A DNA stretch of 64,000 nt from Pseudomonas massiliensis (GTDB taxonomy: Bacteria; Pseudomonadota; Gammaproteobacteria; Pseudomonadales; Pseudomonadaceae). Each line of letters begins with the position of its first letter. Positions within the stretch are counted from its first letter, which is position 1. Under the pieces are notes generated by a model. That model did not search any database, was not told the origin of the DNA, and saw only the letters and a list, made by a program, of their open reading frames with translations. A program made the position numbers and the translations under genes. Where the stretch lies: assembly GCF_000826105.1 (NCBI RefSeq), contig NZ_CCYK01000006.1, positions 744,001 through 808,000 of the forward strand, read 5' to 3'. Positions 60,366 to 64,000 of this stretch are shown one piece after another.

Positions 60366-62112
60366 GCTTCGTCGGCTGACCAGCCTACAGATTCAAGCGG
60401 AAACAGATGTGGTCGCATGCCGTCAATGCGCCAAGCAGATCGCGGGCTGGCTAGGCCTTGCCCCCCTGGACCAGATTCGCTTCGCCACTGCGGTATCGGA
60501 GTTGGCACGCAATGTCTACCAGTACGCCGGCAGCGGCGCGTTTCACTTTTACCTGGAGCGTGACGCTCGCGGCCTGGCAGTGGCGATCATGTTCGATGCC
60601 ATCGACCATGGGCCGGGGATATCTCAGCTACCCCAGGTGCTCGACGGCAGCTACGTCTCGCCGACGGGCATGGGAGTCGGCATGCTGGGTGCCCAAAGGC
60701 TGTTGGACTACTGGAAAGTGGACACTGGGCAGAACGGCACCCATATCCGAGGCGGCAAGGCCGTACACCCCGCCCTGCCCTTCCCCGATGTTGAAAAGAT
60801 CGAGGCCTTGCGGCGCACCCTCGCCAGTGGTGGCTTCGCTGACCCCTTCGTGGCCCTGCAGGAACAGGGCTCGGAGCTACTGCTGACCACCGCGGAACTG
60901 CAGAGCAAGCAGAAAGAACTCGAAGCCACCAACCTGGAGCTGGAAACCACCAACAAGGGGGTGGTGGCGCTTTACTCGGAACTGGAGAAAACCGCCCAGG
61001 AACTCACGGATGCCAGCGAGTCCAAGAGTCGCTTCTTTTCCAACATGACTCACGAGTTCCGCACCCCCATCAACATCATCGAGAACATTTCCAAGCTGTT
61101 GCTCAATGGCACCGATGGCGAGCTGAACCCCGAGCAGCTCAAGCAGGTTGGCTTCATCGCGGCCGCGGCGGGTGAGCTGGCTGAGATGGTCAATGAACTG
61201 CTGGACCTGGCCCAGGCCGAATCGGGGCGCATGGAAGTGGTGCCCACGACCTTCACATTGCAGAGCTTCACCGAGCAATTGCGCCAGTTCACCGCGGCCC
61301 TGGCCCTGCGATACCCCCACCTGAGCTGGGACATCATTCCCCTCGACCATCCCGTGATCCTGGAAACCGACCGCAACCGCCTGTTCCAGATCATGCGGAA
61401 CCTGATCAGCAACGCGTTCAAATACACGCCGATGGGCAACGTCACGGTACGTGTGTTCCAACCCGACGAGCACGCCATCGAACTGCTGGTCGAGGATACC
61501 GGCGTGGGTATCTCCGACGAAAACCTGGGGCGCATCTTTGAAGAGTTCGCTCGCATCCGCATGCCTGGCCTTACCCAGGTCCAGGGCAACGGCCTGGGCC
61601 TGCCCCTTGCCCAGCGCCTGGCTGTGCTGTTGCGCGGAGAGATACGCGTCACCAGCGTGCCTGGCAAAGGGAGCCGCTTCAGCGTCAGCGTCGCGCGTCA
61701 TCTGCAGGAAGGTGAAGACGACGCGCTTCCGCTGTCACTCGAAGGGCTCAGCGTGTTGATCATCGACGACAACGAAGGCGACCGCTACCTGCTACGGCAT
61801 TTGCTCGAGCCTTATAATCCTTTGATCATCGAAGCGAACTCGGCTGGGGACAGCATTGACAAACTTCATGCGGTGCGGCCGGACATCATTTTCCTGGATC
61901 TCGAGCTTCCCGACATCTATGGGGCGGACTTGTTGGAAAGCATGGACTGGGCGATGCACGCGCGGGTATTGATCAACACGGCCAAGCCCTTGAACGAGGC
62001 TGAGCGTGCCACCCTGGCGAGCCAGAGCGCGGGGGTCTTGCAAAAGGGCCAGCCAGCCTATACCGAATCGGTGCTACGCCATTTGCGCCGCCTTACCGGG
62101 GGAATTGCCTGA
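60358..62112 (+). CDS. Hybrid histidine kinase with an RsbT/RsbW-type N-terminal ATPase
   Basis: A 584-aa cytoplasmic protein from TTG 60358, overlapping the preceding stop (TTGACTGA). Residues 1-130 form a GHKL switch-kinase domain (ATAVSELARNVYQYAGSG, DHGPGI, GMGVGMLGAQRL). A coiled coil (about 175-220) leads to a histidine-kinase dimerisation domain with His232 (NMTHEFRTPIN), a GHKL catalytic domain (LISNAFKYTP, LVEDTGVGIS, GNGLGLPLAQRL), and a C-terminal receiver (about 463-575) with the phosphoacceptor Asp514 (FLDLELPD). No membrane helix or signal. It may read the state of the stressosome directly. Confidence 0.9.
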   Translation: MTELRRLTSLQIQAETDVVACRQCAKQIAGWLGLAPLDQIRFATAVSELARNVYQYAGSGAFHFYLERDARGLAVAIMFDAIDHGPGISQLPQVLDGSYVSPTGMGVGMLGAQRLLDYWKVDTGQNGTHIRGGKAVHPALPFPDVEKIEALRRTLASGGFADPFVALQEQGSELLLTTAELQSKQKELEATNLELETTNKGVVALYSELEKTAQELTDASESKSRFFSNMTHEFRTPINIIENISKLLLNGTDGELNPEQLKQVGFIAAAAGELAEMVNELLDLAQAESGRMEVVPTTFTLQSFTEQLRQFTAALALRYPHLSWDIIPLDHPVILETDRNRLFQIMRNLISNAFKYTPMGNVTVRVFQPDEHAIELLVEDTGVGISDENLGRIFEEFARIRMPGLTQVQGNGLGLPLAQRLAVLLRGEIRVTSVPGKGSRFSVSVARHLQEGEDDALPLSLEGLSVLIIDDNEGDRYLLRHLLEPYNPLIIEANSAGDSIDKLHAVRPDIIFLDLELPDIYGADLLESMDWAMHARVLINTAKPLNEAERATLASQSAGVLQKGQPAYTESVLRHLRRLTGGIA

Positions 62113-63215
62113 TGCGCACTCGGCGAATACTGATCATCGACGATATGCAAGCCAACCGCTACGTGCTGCGCAAGATCCTGGGCAGCGAAGCGAGTTACGA
62201 AGTGCTCGAGGCGAGCAACGGCGCCGACGGGCTGGCACTCATGGATGCCAGCATCGACCTGGTGATTCTGGACATCAATCTCCCGGACATGAGCGGCTTC
62301 GAGCTGATTCGGGAAGCCGAGAACAAGCTGGGCAGCGAGCATGTGCCGGCCATCATCAACATTTCCGCCACCTTCATCAGCGGCGCGGACAAGGCCATGG
62401 GCTTGAACAAGGGCGCGCGCGCCTATCTGACCCATCCGATCGACGCCGAAGAAATGCTTGCCACCATCGCCAGCCTGGTCAAATCCGACAATCGCCTGGA
62501 ACGCGTCGAGCGTCGGCGCCAGGTGGCGGTGGCTCGCAGCGAGAGCCTGCGGGCGGAAAAGATCATGCTCGAGCGGTTCATGCGTTCTTTCAGCCACGAT
62601 CTGCGTTCGCCACTGGCCGCGGCGACCATGGTGGCCGGGCTGATGAAGAAAAACCCGGCTCGGCGCACGGAAGAGCTGCTGCAGATCCTCGAGGACAACC
62701 TCAAGCGCATCGACCGCATGATTGGCAATGTGCTGGACATTTCCCACGTGGCCATGGGCGGCGGGATCAAACTAAACGCCGAGACCCTGGTGGTAGGGCC
62801 GTTGTTCGAGGAGGCACTGAACAACCTTCGCCTGCAGGTGCCCCAGCCCATCGAAGCCCGCCTGGAAGCGATCGACACCCTGGTCGAATGGGACCGCAAC
62901 GCGTTTCTTCGCATCCTCGACAATCTGGTGATCAATGCCAGCAAACATGGCATGCCCGACCACACTATCGAGGTCCGGCAATGGCAGCAAGGTAACGAGA
63001 TTCACTTCAGCGTGAGCAACCAGGGATGCTTTCCGGACGAAGTCCTTTCCAACCTGGCTACCCCCTATTTCATTTCCACGCGCAGCGATACCAAGGGGTG
63101 GGGCCTGGGCTTGCCCATCGTGAAGGCGCTCTGTGAGAGCTGCGGAGGGCACGTGGCTTTCGATAACGTCGAAGGCCACGCGCGGGTTCACGTCAGGCTG
63201 CCATTGAGCCTGTAG
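62112..63215 (+). CDS. Receiver-histidine kinase (REC-HisKA-HATPase)
   Basis: A 367-aa protein with the reverse domain order: an N-terminal receiver (residues 5-120, phosphoacceptor Asp54 in LDINLPDM), a helical linker, and a kinase part with His162 (SFSHDLRSPLAAA), N box DNLVINASKHG, and a G box (TKGWGLGLPIVKALCESCGGH). Some ATP-site residues (SNQGCFPDEV) are divergent, so catalysis needs checking. Its start overlaps the hybrid kinase stop by one base. No DNA-binding or GGDEF output is present, so the phosphorelay probably ends in a partner outside the window. Confidence 0.9.
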   Translation: MRTRRILIIDDMQANRYVLRKILGSEASYEVLEASNGADGLALMDASIDLVILDINLPDMSGFELIREAENKLGSEHVPAIINISATFISGADKAMGLNKGARAYLTHPIDAEEMLATIASLVKSDNRLERVERRRQVAVARSESLRAEKIMLERFMRSFSHDLRSPLAAATMVAGLMKKNPARRTEELLQILEDNLKRIDRMIGNVLDISHVAMGGGIKLNAETLVVGPLFEEALNNLRLQVPQPIEARLEAIDTLVEWDRNAFLRILDNLVINASKHGMPDHTIEVRQWQQGNEIHFSVSNQGCFPDEVLSNLATPYFISTRSDTKGWGLGLPIVKALCESCGGHVAFDNVEGHARVHVRLPLSL

Positions 63216-63242
63216 CTTTGTTGGCTACGCAATAGCGCCGTC

Positions 63243-63334
63243 TGTAGGGGCCGCCGTGTAACGGGCGAAGCCCCCGAACGGGCTTTCACCGCTATGGCGA
63301 TGAACACCTTCGCGAGCTGCGCCCGTCTCCTACA
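63243..63334. repeat. REP-like palindromic element, copy 1
   Basis: TGTAGG...CCTACA-bounded element with GCCCCCGAACGGG, CACCGCTAT and TTCGCGAGCTGCGCCC internal blocks, typical of Pseudomonas intergenic repeats. Shares these blocks with copy 2. Confidence 0.7.
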
Positions 63335-63349
63335 CAAGGTTGCATACCC

Positions 63350-63431
63350 TGTAGGAGTGGGGCGAAGCTCCCGAACGGGGCTGTCACCGCTATGCGATGC
63401 GTACCTTTCGCGAGCTGCGCCCGCCCCCTGC
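63350..63431. repeat. REP-like palindromic element, copy 2
   Basis: TGTAGGAGTGGGGCGAAGCTCCCGAACGGGG followed by TCACCGCTATGCGATG and TTTCGCGAGCTGCGCCC. About 80% similar to copy 1 by eye; ends abutting the hemB stop. Confidence 0.7.
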
Positions 63432-64000
63432 TCAGAGGCCGTCCCGGGCGATGTCCATGGCGAAGTAGGTCAGGATCAGGTCAGCCCCGGCTCTTTTGAT
63501 CGCGCCCAGGCTTTCCCGCATCACCCGAGCCTCGTCTATGGCGCCAGCAGCCGCGCCGAACTTGATCATGGCGTATTCACCGCTCACCTGATAGGCAGCC
63601 AGTGGCAGACGCGAGGCATCGCGGATCTCCCGAATGATGTCCAGGTAGGCCCCGGCCGGCTTGACCATCAACGCATCGGCACCTTCCTGCTCGTCCAGCA
63701 GGGATTCACGCACCGCTTCGCGACGGTTCATGGGGTTCATCTGGTAGGCCTTGCGGTCGCCCTTGAGCGCCGTGCCACCGGCCTCACGGAACGGACCATA
63801 CAGGGAAGAGGCGAACTTGGTGGAGTAGGCCATGATGGACGTCTGGGTGAAACCGGCCGCGTCCAGCGCGGCGCGAATGGCCTGCACCTGCCCATCCATG
63901 GCCGCCGAGGGCGCGATGAAGTCCGCGCCAGCCTGGGCCGCCACCACCGCTTGCTTGCCCAGATTGAGCAAGGTCGCGTCGTTATCCACCTGATCGCCAT
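63432..64000 (-). CDS. hemB: Delta-aminolevulinic acid dehydratase HemB, C-terminal part
   Basis: Porphobilinogen synthase, which condenses two 5-aminolevulinate molecules for haem synthesis. The frame continues past the right edge, so the N-terminus is missing; the residues present cover about the last 190 residues. The Schiff-base lysines are in AYSTKFAS and [10 protein letters not shown], followed by [13 protein letters not shown] and the C-terminal [11 protein letters not shown]. These are definitive for HemB. Confidence 0.94.
   Translation of the reverse strand, partial: GDQVDNDATLLNLGKQAVVAAQAGADFIAPSAAMDGQVQAIRAALDAAGFTQTSIMAYSTKFASSLYGPFREAGGTALKGDRKAYQMNPMNRREAVRESLLDEQEGADALMVKPAGAYLDIIREIRDASRLPLAAYQVSGEYAMIKFGAAAGAIDEARVMRESLGAIKRAGADLILTYFAMDIARDGL

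Noticed and set aside
1..64000. Prophage, transposon or genomic island
   Set aside because: No integrase, transposase, phage genes, terminal repeats or shift in codon use were seen; most genes are conserved housekeeping or catabolic genes.

Overview
The window is a GC-rich chromosomal segment whose gene content and order point to Pseudomonas, most likely the P. putida/fluorescens side of the genus. The main pointers are a ttgR-ttgABC efflux locus next to a protocatechuate (pca) gene cluster, a MvaT-family nucleoid protein, a GH17-GT2 NdvB glucan synthase beside dapE, and REP-like intergenic palindromes. No phage, transposase, integrase or CRISPR array was seen. Both window edges cut genes: csdA on the left and hemB on the right.

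Layout. 1-7.1 kb: the CSD sulfur-transfer genes (csdA, csdE) converge on tcdA; then ndvB, dapE, rlmA and a small unknown gene. 7.2-13.9 kb: plsB, a YscW/YbaY-like protein, rsmJ, an unknown protein with an internal duplication, a CWC zinc-ribbon-like protein, rsuA, tRNA-Gly(CCC), a RaiA-like protein and a small helical protein. 13.8-22.9 kb: glpQ, a DUF4917 protein, a 127-bp tandem repeat array, a methyltransferase, bglX, a flavin reductase-like protein, and an AraC regulator divergent from a small monooxygenase-like gene with paired operators between them. 23-31 kb: a DHA2 drug exporter, ttgR and ttgABC. 31.6-42.6 kb: an OprD-type porin and a pca cluster in the order pcaR-K-I-J-F-T-B-D-C (minus strand), which covers lower protocatechuate catabolism from carboxymuconate to succinyl-CoA and acetyl-CoA plus uptake; pcaGH are not in the window. 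42.6-51.1 kb: a long hairpin, a Pit phosphate transporter, a three-gene envelope glycan/lipid operon, purU, mvaT and sbcB. 51.3-55.2 kb: a tight operon of the DUF4129-DUF4350-MoxR-DUF58 type. 55.1-57.6 kb: a PilZ protein, a lipoprotein and pyruvate kinase. 57.8-63.2 kb: a six-gene stressosome operon (rsbR, rsbS, rsbT, a kinase-phosphatase fusion, a hybrid histidine kinase and a receiver-kinase). 63.2-64 kb: two REP-like elements and partial hemB.

The two most interesting systems are these. (1) The RsbRST stressosome operon carries three separate RsbT/RsbW-type ATPase domains, and its visible output is His-Asp phosphotransfer instead of a sigma-B pathway. (2) The MoxR/DUF58 operon encodes an AAA+ protein that has lost the Walker B acidic pair, the Walker A threonine and the sensor-1 asparagine, and its DUF58 partner has lost that family's core motif; yet all four frames are intact and three of them overlap by 4 bases. 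Regulatory highlights are three PcaR promoters that share two operator cores spaced exactly 19 bp apart, an AraC intergenic region with two mirror-image pairs of 21-bp-spaced repeats, a TtgR operator, and Crc/Hfq-type A-rich motifs at the porin and pcaK starts.
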